The notes: generated by a model from the letters alone, not told the origin. Counted from the first letter of the stretch, positions 26,831 to 35,302 are shown. The stretch: DNA of 64,000 nucleotides from Salinirubellus salinus (GCF_025231485.1 NZ_CP104003.1:2728001-2792000); one strand, 5' to 3'. Numbers and translations: made by a program.

Positions 26831-27688
26831 ATGGCGACCGACCACGCCACCACCGGCGAGACGGACGTCGACGCCGAGCGGGGCTACTTCGGTATCACGC
26901 TCCCCTCGCACGTCAAGTGGAACCTCGTCCGCGCGACGACCGTCGTGGTCTACGTGCTGATGATCCTGCCGTTGCTCGTCATCGTCCTCAACTCGTTCAA
27001 CCCGTCGCGGCTCGGGAACTTCCCGCCGCAGTCGCTCAGCCTGCGCTGGTACGAGGCGCTGCTCGCCGACGGGCTCATGTTGCGAGCGCTGGTCAACAGC
27101 CTCCAGGTCGGCATCGCGGCGGCGCTCTGTGCCGGCCTCGTCGGCACGCTCACGGCGATGGGGTTCGTCCGCAAGCGGTTCCGGCTGAAGAACGGGCTGG
27201 TCATCGTGCTGCTCTCGCCGCTGCTGGTTCCGCCCATCATCGTCGGGGTGGCGGCGACCATCTTCTTCGGCCAGCTCGGCGTCGGGCGCTCGCTCTGGTG
27301 GCTCATCGTGATGCACACCCTGCTCGGGCTCCCGTACGCGTTCCTCATCATCCGGAGTCAGCTCTACCTCTTCGACGAGACGCTCGAGGAGGCCGCCCGG
27401 ACGCTCGGGGCCGACCGGCTCACCACGTTCCGGGAGGTCACCTTCCCCATCATCGCGCCGTCCATCGTCACGGCGATGGTGATCGTCTTCGTCATCTCGT
27501 TCGGCGAGTTCACCGCGACCCAGTTCTGGGTCGAGCGGACGACGACGACGGTCCCGGTCGTCATCTTCTCGATGCTGCGGACGAGCATCAGCCCGAAGAT
27601 CGACGCCCTCGCGACGGTCATGCTGGTCGTGACCATCGCGGTCCCGGCCCTGTTGCTCGGGGCGCGGCGCTGGCTGTTCGAGCACTGA
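26831..27688 (+). CDS. potC: PotC-type ABC permease
   Basis: 285 residues, six membrane segments. EAA loop is EEAARTLGADRLTTFREVTF, preceded by LLGLPYAFLIIRSQLYLFDE. It follows potB by 1 bp and completes the importer. The gene converges on the racemase gene, 30 bp away. Confidence 0.92.
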   Translation: MATDHATTGETDVDAERGYFGITLPSHVKWNLVRATTVVVYVLMILPLLVIVLNSFNPSRLGNFPPQSLSLRWYEALLADGLMLRALVNSLQVGIAAALCAGLVGTLTAMGFVRKRFRLKNGLVIVLLSPLLVPPIIVGVAATIFFGQLGVGRSLWWLIVMHTLLGLPYAFLIIRSQLYLFDETLEEAARTLGADRLTTFREVTFPIIAPSIVTAMVIVFVISFGEFTATQFWVERTTTTVPVVIFSMLRTSISPKIDALATVMLVVTIAVPALLLGARRWLFEH

Positions 27689-27718
27689 ACGGGACGGGGC
27701 AGGGGGCGGACCGGCCGC

Positions 27719-28825
27719 TCACTCCGTCTCCCCGACGACGCGAGTGACGTACGCGGAGGTCGACGCCTGGAGCAGTGCCCGGTAGCCGAGGCGGAAGGCG
27801 AGCCGGTCGCCGACGGCGACGTCGCCGGCGTCCGTGACGTCACAGACGGTGTGGTCGCTGCTCGCGCCGACCACCCGTACGCCGTCGCGGACCGGGTCGA
27901 GTTGCTCCGGCACCGTGTCCTGTCTCCCGAGCGTGAGCACGGCCCGTCGGCGCGGCCCCTCCGCCCTCGACTCGGGGTCAGGCCGCGTGCCGTCGACGGG
28001 CTGGCCCTGCGGCCCGGCCGGGGTGGCTGGCTTGCGCTTGCACTCGACGACCTCCGCGTGGAGGGTGAACGCGTCACGCCGAAGGGACGGGAGGTGGCGG
28101 TCGCGAGCGGCGTCGGTCCCGAGGAGGATGGCCTCCCCGACCCGGAGTTCGTTCACCCGCGCGGGGAGGTCGCCGGCCTCGGCGAGCGGGAGGGTGACGC
28201 TGCTCCCACCCGAGACCACGTCGAGGCGACGGCCGACGGCGGCCTCGCACGCCTCGACGGTCTCGACGAACGACGCCATCGACTCGGCCGTCGGGAGCAC
28301 CCCGGACAGGCAGCCGACGTTGGTCCCGACCCCGGCGACGCGGACCCCGTCGAGGTCGGCTGCCGCCGCCACCAGTGCCGGCGCGTCGGCCGGGAGCACG
28401 CCCTCGCGCCGGTCGCCGGTGTCGACCATCACCACGACGTCGTGCGTCAGGCCGCGTCGGCGGGCGGCGGCCGACAGCGCCTCCACGACCGCCCGTTCGG
28501 TGACCAGCGAGCGGTCGGCCGCGCGCAGGACACGCCCGACGTCGCCCACCGTCGGGGAGACGAGCAGCGTCCGCTCGACGTGGGGACCGACCGCGTCGCG
28601 CAGCCGCTCGAGGTTCCGGACGCGCGAGTCGGCGAGACCGTCGAGTCCACCCGCGAGCATCGCCCGGGCGACGACCGGGTCGCCACAGACGGCCTTCGTG
28701 ACGCCGACCACGCGGCCGTCGAAGCGGTCGCGGACCGCCGTGGCGTTCTCGCGGATGGCGCTCGGGTCGAGCCGGACCACCGGCGCCGGCACCGACGACG
28801 CGTGGCCGCGCCGTTCAGTCGGCAT
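27719..28825 (-). CDS. Alanine/ornithine-racemase-type PLP enzyme
   Basis: 368 residues from the ATG at 28825 (MPTERRGH). It is an alanine racemase N-terminal TIM barrel: the PLP lysine is in GVTKAVCGDPVVARAML, and the chain continues with GLADSRVRNLERLRDAVGPH, VVVMVDTGDRREGVLP and VSGGSSVTLPLAE. The C-terminal part is a short beta domain. This matches the YhfX/ornithine-racemase group more than biosynthetic alanine racemases, which have a second catalytic Tyr domain. It overlaps the M20 hydrolase gene by 11 bp, so the two are translated together. Possible role: interconverting D and L forms of an amino acid released from the imported compound (inference). Confidence 0.85.
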   Translation of the reverse strand: MPTERRGHASSVPAPVVRLDPSAIRENATAVRDRFDGRVVGVTKAVCGDPVVARAMLAGGLDGLADSRVRNLERLRDAVGPHVERTLLVSPTVGDVGRVLRAADRSLVTERAVVEALSAAARRRGLTHDVVVMVDTGDRREGVLPADAPALVAAAADLDGVRVAGVGTNVGCLSGVLPTAESMASFVETVEACEAAVGRRLDVVSGGSSVTLPLAEAGDLPARVNELRVGEAILLGTDAARDRHLPSLRRDAFTLHAEVVECKRKPATPAGPQGQPVDGTRPDPESRAEGPRRRAVLTLGRQDTVPEQLDPVRDGVRVVGASSDHTVCDVTDAGDVAVGDRLAFRLGYRALLQASTSAYVTRVVGETE

Positions 28826-30092
28826 CCTCGCCGCCGTCGTGGCGAGCGTCGGCCCGCTGTGCGGTCCCGACGAGTTCGACCGCGCCAGCCGCGAGGATGC
28901 GCGCCACCTCGACGGTCTCGGCGACGTCGACCCACTCGCCCGCGCTGTGGACGTTCGCCCCGTCGGGGCCGAGGATGACCGTCGGGAGCCCCTCGCGGTG
29001 GCCGAGGTAGTTGAAGTCCCCGACGCTCGGGAAGTAGCCCACCCCGGGCCGGTCGCCGGTGACGGTCTCGGTCGCGGCCGCCAGCCCCTCGACCAGCGGT
29101 TCGTCCTCGTCGACGGTGTACGGGCCGTAGCGTGCGTCCGGGTGTGGCGTCTCGCGGAGGCCGACATCGACATCGACGTCGCCCAGGTCGAGCGAGTCGA
29201 CGACCGCTTCCGCCTCCGAGAGGACGGTCCCGCTCGTCTCGCCGGGGACGACGTGGCGGTCGACGAGGAGTCGGCACGACTCCGGGACCGACAGCGTCTG
29301 GCTGCCGCCCTCGATACGGAGCGGACAGACCGACCCGGAGCCGAGCAGCGGGTGAGACCCCACCTCCATCTCCTCGAGGGCGGCGGCGATGCGACTGGCC
29401 GCGACGACGGCGTTCGCCCCCCGCTCGGGCATCGACCCGTGGGCGGCGGTCCCGCGGACCTCGATGTCGTAGAGGAACCGACCGCGGGCGCCGAGATACA
29501 GCCGCGGGTTCGTGGCGTCCGACTCGCTGTCGAACGCCGGGCCGGGCTCGGTGACGACGGCCATGTCACAGTCCGCGAGGCGGCCGTCGCGGATGAGCTG
29601 GTCCGTCCCGAGCCCGTAGGGACCCTCCTCGTCGACGACGGCCGTGAGCACCACGTCGCCAGCGAGGTCGACGTCGGCCTCGGCCAGTGCGGCGAACGCC
29701 GACATCGCGGCTGCCAGCCCCGCCTTCATGTCGGCGGCCCCCTGGCCGTAGAGGCGGCCGTCCTCGATGCGGCCGGACAGCGGGTCCTCCTCCCAGTCCG
29801 CGACGAGTTCGACCGTGTCGACGTGGCCGTTCAACAGCAGGGTCGGGGCCGCTGGGTCGGACCCCTCGAGTCGGGCGATGACGTTCCGGCCCTCGTAGCC
29901 GGTGACGTCGGGCTCGCTCACGCGGTGGTACGAGGGGTCGAGGCCACGCTCGGCGAGCCAGTCGTGGACGAACTCGACGATCTCCGCCTCGTGGAAGTAC
30001 GGACTCTCGATGCGGACGAGCGACCGCAGCAGGTCGACGGTCCGGTCGGTGTCGACCGTGTCGGCGGCCGCACGCGACGTCCCCGCACTCAT
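28815..30092 (-). CDS. M20-family metallohydrolase (ArgE/DapE type)
   Basis: 425 residues. Di-zinc ligands of the M20 family are all visible: LLLNGHVDTV (His90, Asp92), GQGAADMKAG (Asp121), VVDEEGPYG (catalytic Glu155, Glu156), VVTEPGPAF (Glu182) and the C-terminal GANVHSAGEW (His). The dimerisation domain lies in the middle (about 200-310). Such enzymes remove acyl groups from amino acids or cleave short peptides. It sits between an aminotransferase and a racemase. The ATG at 30092 overlaps the stop of an 18-codon leader frame by ATGA. Confidence 0.92.
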   Translation of the reverse strand: MSAGTSRAAADTVDTDRTVDLLRSLVRIESPYFHEAEIVEFVHDWLAERGLDPSYHRVSEPDVTGYEGRNVIARLEGSDPAAPTLLLNGHVDTVELVADWEEDPLSGRIEDGRLYGQGAADMKAGLAAAMSAFAALAEADVDLAGDVVLTAVVDEEGPYGLGTDQLIRDGRLADCDMAVVTEPGPAFDSESDATNPRLYLGARGRFLYDIEVRGTAAHGSMPERGANAVVAASRIAAALEEMEVGSHPLLGSGSVCPLRIEGGSQTLSVPESCRLLVDRHVVPGETSGTVLSEAEAVVDSLDLGDVDVDVGLRETPHPDARYGPYTVDEDEPLVEGLAAATETVTGDRPGVGYFPSVGDFNYLGHREGLPTVILGPDGANVHSAGEWVDVAETVEVARILAAGAVELVGTAQRADARHDGGEDAD

Positions 30093-30145
30093 CGTGACAC
30101 CCGGTCACTGCCGTCTCCGTCTCGTGGTCGGTGTCCGCCGGTCAT
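30089..30145 (-). CDS. 18-residue leader ORF before the M20 hydrolase
   Basis: A short frame, MTGGHRPRDGDGSDRVSR, from the ATG at 30145 to the TGA at 30091-30089. The stop overlaps the M20 ATG (ATGA). It starts 37 nt after the regulon motif, the same distance at which potD and the aminotransferase start after their copies (36 nt each). So the promoter seems built to start translation here, with the hydrolase read by coupled re-initiation. Its content is unremarkable and it could be only a chance frame in a leader. Confidence 0.35.
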   Translation of the reverse strand: MTGGHRPRDGDGSDRVSR

Positions 30146-30182
30146 AGCTGGGGAAAGCGAGGCTCTCGTTCTAACCACGGTC

Positions 30183-30197
30183 CCTAACATGAGGGGT
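30183..30197 (-). promoter_or_regulatory. Shared regulon motif, site 2 (leader ORF / M20 hydrolase)
   Basis: On the minus strand ACCCCTCATGTTAGG, 37 nt before the leader ORF start. It is two bases shorter than site 1 in the spacer but otherwise identical. It shows that the hydrolase-racemase pair has its own promoter 6 bp downstream of the aminotransferase stop. Confidence 0.6.
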
Positions 30198-30202
30198 GGG
30201 AC

Positions 30203-31531
30203 TCACGCCGCTGCGGCCGCCTCCGTGAACAGGGCCAGTCCGAGCGCCGTCTCGCGGTCGGTCACGTCGAGCGGCGGGAGGAGGCGGACGGTCCGTCGGC
30301 CACACCCGAGGACGAGCAGCCCCCGTTCGAAGCAGTTCGCGACGACCCGCTCCTGTCGTTCCGGGCTGTCGAACTCGACGCCGAGCATCAGCCCACGGCC
30401 ACGGACGTCCGTCACGGCCTCGAGGTTGGCGTCGACGAGGCCCTCGCGCAACTGCCGGCCACGCTCGCGGGCGTTCGCCAGCAACCCCTCGTCCTCGACG
30501 ACGTCCATCGTGACGGCCCCCTCGAGCGCGGCCGAGAGGTCGCCAGCCCCCCAGGTCGAGGAGATGCGGCCGGTGTCGCTCGGGAACACGTCCGACCGGG
30601 AGACGGTCGCGCCGACCCGGAGCCCCTTGGCCGCGGTGACGATGTCCGGTTCGAGGTCGAGGTGGTCGACGCCCCAGCGCTCGCCCGTCCGCCCGAGGCC
30701 GGCCTGAATCTCGTCGCTGATGACGCGGATGTCGTGGCGCTCGCGGATGGCCGCGACGTCGGCGACGAACCGCTCGTTCGGCACGCGGTAGCCGCCCTCG
30801 CCCTGTATCGGCTCGAGGACGAGGAACGCGACCTCGTCGGGGGCCGTGCGACCGTGGTCCGGGTGGAGCTCGTCCGCCAGCACGTTCCCGCCGGGCCCGT
30901 CGGTCCGCCACCCGCAGGTACACGCCCCGCGACAGGTGCAGTACGGGACCGAGACGACACCCGGAACCTCCGGGTAGCCCGCCCGGTGGATGGCCTTCGA
31001 GCGGTTCATCGACAGGGCGCCGAGCGTCCGGCCGTGGAACGCGCCGTCGAAGGTGACCGCCCGGTGGCCGCCCTGCTGGTAGCAGATCTTGATGGCGTTC
31101 TCGACGGCCTCGGCCCCGGAGTTCGAGAGGAAGACGGTGTCCATCCCGTAGTGGTCGGTCCACTCGACGAGTCGTTCCATCAGCTGTGACGGGCCCGGCA
31201 GGTCCGGGTCGGCGGGGTCGCCACCGAGACTCGCGTAGAAGTCCTGGCCGGCGATCTTCCCCGGCGTGACCACGCCGAGTGACGCGAGCGCCTCGACCAG
31301 TCGAGGGTGGTTGTAGCCGAGCGGCGAGGCGGCCACGTGACTCGTGAAATCGAGCAGGACGTTCCCGTCGACGTCGGTACAGAACGGGCCGGTCGCCTCG
31401 GCGGTCACGTCCCAGACGAACTCGTAGACGTAGGTGCTGGGGGCGGCGAACCGGTGGTGGTAGTCGGTCCACTCGCGGGCGGCCTCGCCCGGGAGGGTCC
31501 GGGCGTCCGGCACGGCGGTGTCGCGGTCCAT
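30203..31531 (-). CDS. Class III PLP aminotransferase (GABA/omega-aminotransferase type)
   Basis: 442 residues from the ATG at 31531; a GTG at 31546 would add five. Class III fold: VFLSNSGAEAVENAIKICYQ, TFDGAFHGRTLGALS, LVLEPIQGEGGYRVP, VISDEIQAGLGRTG, and the PLP lysine in VTAAKGLRVGAT. Such enzymes transfer the amino group of terminal amines (GABA, ornithine, polyamine products) to an oxo acid. A cysteine cluster YCTCRGACTCGW follows the 'FHGRT' region and could bind a metal. It is the first enzyme gene of the catabolic side of the pot cluster. Confidence 0.9.
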   Translation of the reverse strand: MDRDTAVPDARTLPGEAAREWTDYHHRFAAPSTYVYEFVWDVTAEATGPFCTDVDGNVLLDFTSHVAASPLGYNHPRLVEALASLGVVTPGKIAGQDFYASLGGDPADPDLPGPSQLMERLVEWTDHYGMDTVFLSNSGAEAVENAIKICYQQGGHRAVTFDGAFHGRTLGALSMNRSKAIHRAGYPEVPGVVSVPYCTCRGACTCGWRTDGPGGNVLADELHPDHGRTAPDEVAFLVLEPIQGEGGYRVPNERFVADVAAIRERHDIRVISDEIQAGLGRTGERWGVDHLDLEPDIVTAAKGLRVGATVSRSDVFPSDTGRISSTWGAGDLSAALEGAVTMDVVEDEGLLANARERGRQLREGLVDANLEAVTDVRGRGLMLGVEFDSPERQERVVANCFERGLLVLGCGRRTVRLLPPLDVTDRETALGLALFTEAAAAA

Positions 31532-31567
31532 GCGGATTACTGGCACGGGTCGCCCCTCAGCCCCCCG

Positions 31568-31583
31568 CCTAGTATGTCAGGGG
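31568..31583 (-). promoter_or_regulatory. Shared regulon motif, site 3 (aminotransferase)
   Basis: On the minus strand CCCCTGACATACTAGG, ending 36 nt before the aminotransferase ATG. It matches sites 1 and 2 in CCCCT, CAT and TAGG. No clear separate TATA box follows, so the motif itself may serve as part of the core promoter. Confidence 0.6.
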
Positions 31584-31603
31584 CGTGTCGGGCCGGGACC
31601 GCC

Positions 31604-32317
31604 CTACGGGAGGACGTCGAACAGTTTCGACTCGGCCTTGCGGAGATGTTCGAGCGCCGTCGCCTTCGAGACGCCGAGTTCGTCCGCCAGGTCCGTCGCG
31701 CTGACCTCCCGTGGCCAGTTGTAGTAGCCCCGGCGACGGGCGAGGTTGAACACGTCGCGCTGTCGCTCGGAGAGCAGGCCCTGACTCAGGACGCCGTCGC
31801 TCTCTCGGGGGTCCGCGACGATGCGCTGGACCTCGATCTCCGCGTCCATGCTCTCGCGGACGGCATCGAGTCGGTTCCGGATGCCGTCGCGGTCCGCCTC
31901 AACGACGACCGTCCAGTACTCGCGGCCGTCGTGGATCCAGACCGCCTTGTCCGGGATGAACCCCTTCGAGACGAGCGCGTCGTTGATGCTGTGGTCGTCG
32001 CCGTACTCGACGATGAGGCTCCGCGAGGCGTTCCCCGTCCCCGGCACCTGCGTGTCGACGCCACCGCGCGAGGCCAGCGGCGACACCGACTTCGTCAGCG
32101 GTGACGTGTCGATGGCCTCGACGAGCGTCTCCAGTTCAGACGCCGACTCCGCGTAGACGGTGAACCGCCCTTTCAGCGTCTCGCCGACCGAGTAGACCCC
32201 GTGTCCGAGGATTCCACCCGAGTTGGCCTCGGTGACCTTGAGCGTCCAGCACTCCGGGTGCCAGATGCGCAGCGTCAGGTGCGACCCGACCCCGTCGGCA
32301 GTCTCGGACAGTTCCAT
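31604..32317 (-). CDS. Bat-type HTH-10 transcriptional regulator
   Basis: 237 residues from the ATG at 32317. The N-terminal part (LRIWHPECWTLKVTEANSGG) is the conserved sensor-like beta domain of the small HTH-bat regulators. A second alpha/beta segment follows. The C-terminus carries the HTH-10: LLSERQRDVFNLARRRGYY, then VSATDLADELGVSKATALEH and LRKAESKLF. It lies next to the aminotransferase, M20, racemase and pot genes, so it is the best candidate for the protein that reads the shared motif. The palindrome at 32319-32336 directly before its start suggests self-control. Confidence 0.9.
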   Translation of the reverse strand: MELSETADGVGSHLTLRIWHPECWTLKVTEANSGGILGHGVYSVGETLKGRFTVYAESASELETLVEAIDTSPLTKSVSPLASRGGVDTQVPGTGNASRSLIVEYGDDHSINDALVSKGFIPDKAVWIHDGREYWTVVVEADRDGIRNRLDAVRESMDAEIEVQRIVADPRESDGVLSQGLLSERQRDVFNLARRRGYYNWPREVSATDLADELGVSKATALEHLRKAESKLFDVLP

Positions 32318-32318
32318 G

Positions 32319-32370
32319 ACACACGGTATCGTGTGTACCGACAAGACTGTACCGACGACCGACTGTACCG
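32319..32370 (-). promoter_or_regulatory. Operator-like palindrome and TGTACCG repeats before the Bat-type regulator
   Basis: ACACACG-GTAT-CGTGTGT (32319-32336) is a perfect 7-nt inverted repeat one base upstream of the regulator ATG. TGTACCG occurs three times in a row, at 32334, 32348 and 32364 (steps of 14 and 16 bp, roughly one and a half turns), within the promoter zone. The arrangement suggests several subunits binding one face. Confidence 0.5.
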
Positions 32371-32534
32371 GTCGGTTCGGCGCGCGAAGTACGGTGGGGG
32401 ACGGTTCTGGAGCCATCGAGACCGACGCGGAGGCCCCCCTATCGGTATATATCCGAATTACACAACGACTACTCCCCGCTCACAGGAGTGGACGTACACG
32501 TCGCCACGGACCGCCCGTGGCGAGCGAGGAGCCC

Positions 32535-32960
32535 ATGTCCAAGACAGACGAGACTTCCCCGGAGGACGCACAGGAATCGATATACGAAGCGTACGTGCTG
32601 GACGTACGGATCGTCGAGACGGCGAACGAGCGTGGCGAGCCGCGGTACCGGTTCGAGGCGGGCACCCACCGTGGGCGGGAGTTCGAGGACCCGGAGCTGG
32701 CCACGCTGTACGCCGACGTCTACTTCTGCACCAACGGCTTCGAAGAGGCGGGCACCGGTGACCGCGGTGTCCCGCCGGAGATCGTCGGGGCCGGCCGGGC
32801 CGTCCTGGCGTCGTACTTCCTCACCCAGCCGAGCATCGACCAGCACTGGGCTGCCTCCTTCTTCGGGGTGAAACCCCACCGCATCCGGGAGTACACGAAC
32901 TGGGTTCGCCAGAACGCCGAGCAGATCCGCGAGGGCGCCGCGGACCGCGGGCTGGCGTAG
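32535..32960 (+). CDS. Uncharacterised haloarchaeal protein with terminal helical DNA-binding-like region
   Basis: 141 residues from the ATG at 32535; the frame upstream is open but contains the TATA-like GTATATATCC at about 32446-32455. Not recognised as a named family. It is acidic and soluble. The first half is beta-rich (AYVLDVRIVETANERGEPRY). The second half is helical and ends ASFFGVKPHRIREYTNWVRQ, which resembles a helix-turn-helix (short helix, turn, 'recognition' helix). FLTQPSIDQHW precedes it. A regulator or nucleoid protein is possible but unproven. It stands alone between the Bat-type gene and phoX. Confidence 0.7.
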   Translation: MSKTDETSPEDAQESIYEAYVLDVRIVETANERGEPRYRFEAGTHRGREFEDPELATLYADVYFCTNGFEEAGTGDRGVPPEIVGAGRAVLASYFLTQPSIDQHWAASFFGVKPHRIREYTNWVRQNAEQIREGAADRGLA

Positions 32961-33126
32961 TCGGCGGCGTTCCGGCGACCCGGACGCTCGTGGTGATGCG
33001 TACTCGCGAGTCTGCCCGACCCGAGTATCCGAGCGGACTATAGTGAGGTAGCGAGGAGGTCGGCGGTCCATAGCGGTATCGACGGGGCAGTCTTGATATG
33101 CGCTCGAAAGTGTAAGTATTGAAATG

Positions 33127-33135
33127 TATTATAAA
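33127..33135 (+). promoter_or_regulatory. TATA element of phoX
   Basis: TATTATAAA, in an A/T-rich island. The predicted transcript start is near 33158, giving a leader of about 12 nt before the ATG at 33170. Confidence 0.7.
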
Positions 33136-33169
33136 CCGCTTTGAGTGGCGGAGTGTCCCGTCCACTCGC

Positions 33170-35302
33170 ATGGTCGACCTCGATCGACGGAACCTGATGT
33201 CTTCGGCAGTCGCCGCCGCGCTGGGCGCCAGCGTGGTCGGAACTGGAGTCGCGAGCGCGAGTGACAGCGAGATACCGGAATCGGACACCCCGGGCGCACC
33301 GAGCGTGAAGGGCGAACTCAAGCGGTTCGCGAACACGGCGTTCGGTGCGGAGGTGACGGGGCCGTACGTCTTCGGCGACGGGACGCTCCTCTTCAGCAAC
33401 CAGCACCCCGAGGAGAACAACCAGGGCGCGTTCAAGTACCCCGGGGTCGGCTACTTCAGCGGGTTCCAGTTCGAGCTCGACGGGGACAACGACGACTTCG
33501 AGGAGCTGAGCATTCCGAACGACAAGGACAAGCAGACCCGGATCCGCAGCAGTGCCGGCGAGTACACGTACCTCGGCGTGGGCCGGGAACCGATCAACGG
33601 ACACGAGGAACGACTCGGCGTGACCCAGACGCCCGACGGCACGGACATCACGCTCGACAACTTCGAGGGGACGCAGTACGGGGCGGCCGCGACCAACCCC
33701 GACTGCAACCAGGTCGTGGAGGCCGGCGATGACTCCGCGTACGACGGCTTCCTCTACACCAACTGGGAGAACAGCCCCGGGAACGTCTCGCGGCTGCCGC
33801 TCACCCGTACCGAGGACGGCGAGTGGGAGGCCGACCCGGATAACGCCATCAACCTCGCGAACACAGAGTCGCTCCGGAGCCTCGGTGGCACGCGTATCAA
33901 CTGCTACGGGGACAAGACGCCGTGGGGCACGATGGTCTCCTCCGAGGAGAACTACGCCCACCCGCGGGTCAACTACACGAACACCGTCGGCGACATCGTC
34001 GAGGACGGTGGCGAGGGGCGCACCGGTGCCGCCCAGTTCTGGAACCGTCCGAACCCGACCGTCGTCGGCTCCGGCGACTGGTTCGGCGAGTACAACGACG
34101 GTGTCTACACGCAGGGAGCCTTCGCCCTCGCCGGCGTCGAGTTCCTCGCGTACTACCTCGGTGCCGAACAGGTCGACCAGGACGCGGGCGGGAACACGCT
34201 GGAACCCATCAGCGACGTCTACCCCAACCCCTACCGGTACGGCTACCAGCTCGAGTTCCGCGAGCAGGGCGACGACGAGCCGCCGACGGCCATCAAGCAC
34301 TACGTGATGGGTCGTGCCTCGTGGGAGGCGCCCGACTTCCAGAACGACCACAAGACGGTCTACGGCTGCTCTGACGGGGACTCGAAGGGCATCTACAAGT
34401 TCGTCGCAGACGAGGACATGACGACCGTCGACCCGATGGCCATCTCCGGGACGCTGTACGCCCCGAAGATCACCAACGACGCCGCGAACGTCGAGGAGTT
34501 CGGGAGCCGTGCCTCACCGGCTCAGGTCGACCTCGCGGTCGAGTGGATCCCGCTGGGCAGTGCCTCCAACGCGGAGTGCGAGGCGTGGATCGCCGAGTAC
34601 GACGACGTCACTCAGGCTGACTACCTCGAAGCCCACGCGGAGAGCCAGGGCTGGAAGAGCATCGCGAACGACGGCAACCCCGGCAAAGGCAGCGACAAGG
34701 GCAAGGCGAAGGGCAAGCAGAACGCCCAGGAGAAACTCCAGGCGGCCCTCGAGGAAGCCGACCGCGAGGTCGTCGAGAACGGCAACCAGAACTACATCAC
34801 CAACGAGGAGATCGTCGAGTGGGCCGACCAGTGGGAGGCCAAGGGGCCCGACGGCGTCGACGAGGAGCTCCGCAAGGTGCCCTTCCTCGAGACCCGCGCG
34901 GCCGCGAAGGAGATCGGCGCCTCCATCGAGTTCAACAAGGCCGAGGGGGTCGACAGCAGGGAGGACGCCAGTCCCGGTGACTACGTCTACTTCGGTATCT
35001 CCGAGTTCAACGACGACCTCGCCGACGAGACGGGCGACATCCAGATGGACCGCGTCGACGGCGGCGTCGTCTACCGCGCCGAACTCGAGAACGATTACGA
35101 CGTCTCGACGCTCGAACCCGTCATCGTCGGGCCGGACTTCTCCGACGGGCCGGCCGACGCGAACGACGCGCTCCGGAACATCGACAACGTCTACGTGATG
35201 GACGACGGGCGGGTGCTCTGCTGCGAGGACGGTTTCGACGAGTCGAACCGCTCGTACCCGAACGACTGTCTGTACGTCTACGACCCGAACCCGGAGAACT
35301 GA
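33170..35302 (+). CDS. phoX: PhoX-type alkaline phosphatase (DUF839)
   Basis: 710 residues from the ATG at 33170. Tat signal DLDRRNLMSSAVAAALGASV with an Ala-x-Ala cut after VASA, so it is exported folded, as expected for a metal-loaded PhoX. Conserved DUF839 stretches include the C-rich active-site pattern INCYGDKTPWGTMVSSEENY and VYGCSDGDSKGIYKFVADED, with AVEWIPLG further on. PhoX enzymes use iron and calcium to release phosphate from monoesters. A lysine/glycine/glutamate-rich insertion (GKGSDKGKAKGKQNAQEK, about residues 505-560) breaks the domain. Likely induced by phosphate shortage, but no known Pho site is recognised. Confidence 0.9.
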   Translation: MVDLDRRNLMSSAVAAALGASVVGTGVASASDSEIPESDTPGAPSVKGELKRFANTAFGAEVTGPYVFGDGTLLFSNQHPEENNQGAFKYPGVGYFSGFQFELDGDNDDFEELSIPNDKDKQTRIRSSAGEYTYLGVGREPINGHEERLGVTQTPDGTDITLDNFEGTQYGAAATNPDCNQVVEAGDDSAYDGFLYTNWENSPGNVSRLPLTRTEDGEWEADPDNAINLANTESLRSLGGTRINCYGDKTPWGTMVSSEENYAHPRVNYTNTVGDIVEDGGEGRTGAAQFWNRPNPTVVGSGDWFGEYNDGVYTQGAFALAGVEFLAYYLGAEQVDQDAGGNTLEPISDVYPNPYRYGYQLEFREQGDDEPPTAIKHYVMGRASWEAPDFQNDHKTVYGCSDGDSKGIYKFVADEDMTTVDPMAISGTLYAPKITNDAANVEEFGSRASPAQVDLAVEWIPLGSASNAECEAWIAEYDDVTQADYLEAHAESQGWKSIANDGNPGKGSDKGKAKGKQNAQEKLQAALEEADREVVENGNQNYITNEEIVEWADQWEAKGPDGVDEELRKVPFLETRAAAKEIGASIEFNKAEGVDSREDASPGDYVYFGISEFNDDLADETGDIQMDRVDGGVVYRAELENDYDVSTLEPVIVGPDFSDGPADANDALRNIDNVYVMDDGRVLCCEDGFDESNRSYPNDCLYVYDPNPEN

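Noticed and set aside
27719-29569. 616-codon frame covering the racemase gene and half the M20 gene
   Set aside because: Only the part from the ATG at 28825 has family motifs; the earlier part is Arg/Ser/Thr-rich and lies in another frame over the M20 hydrolase.
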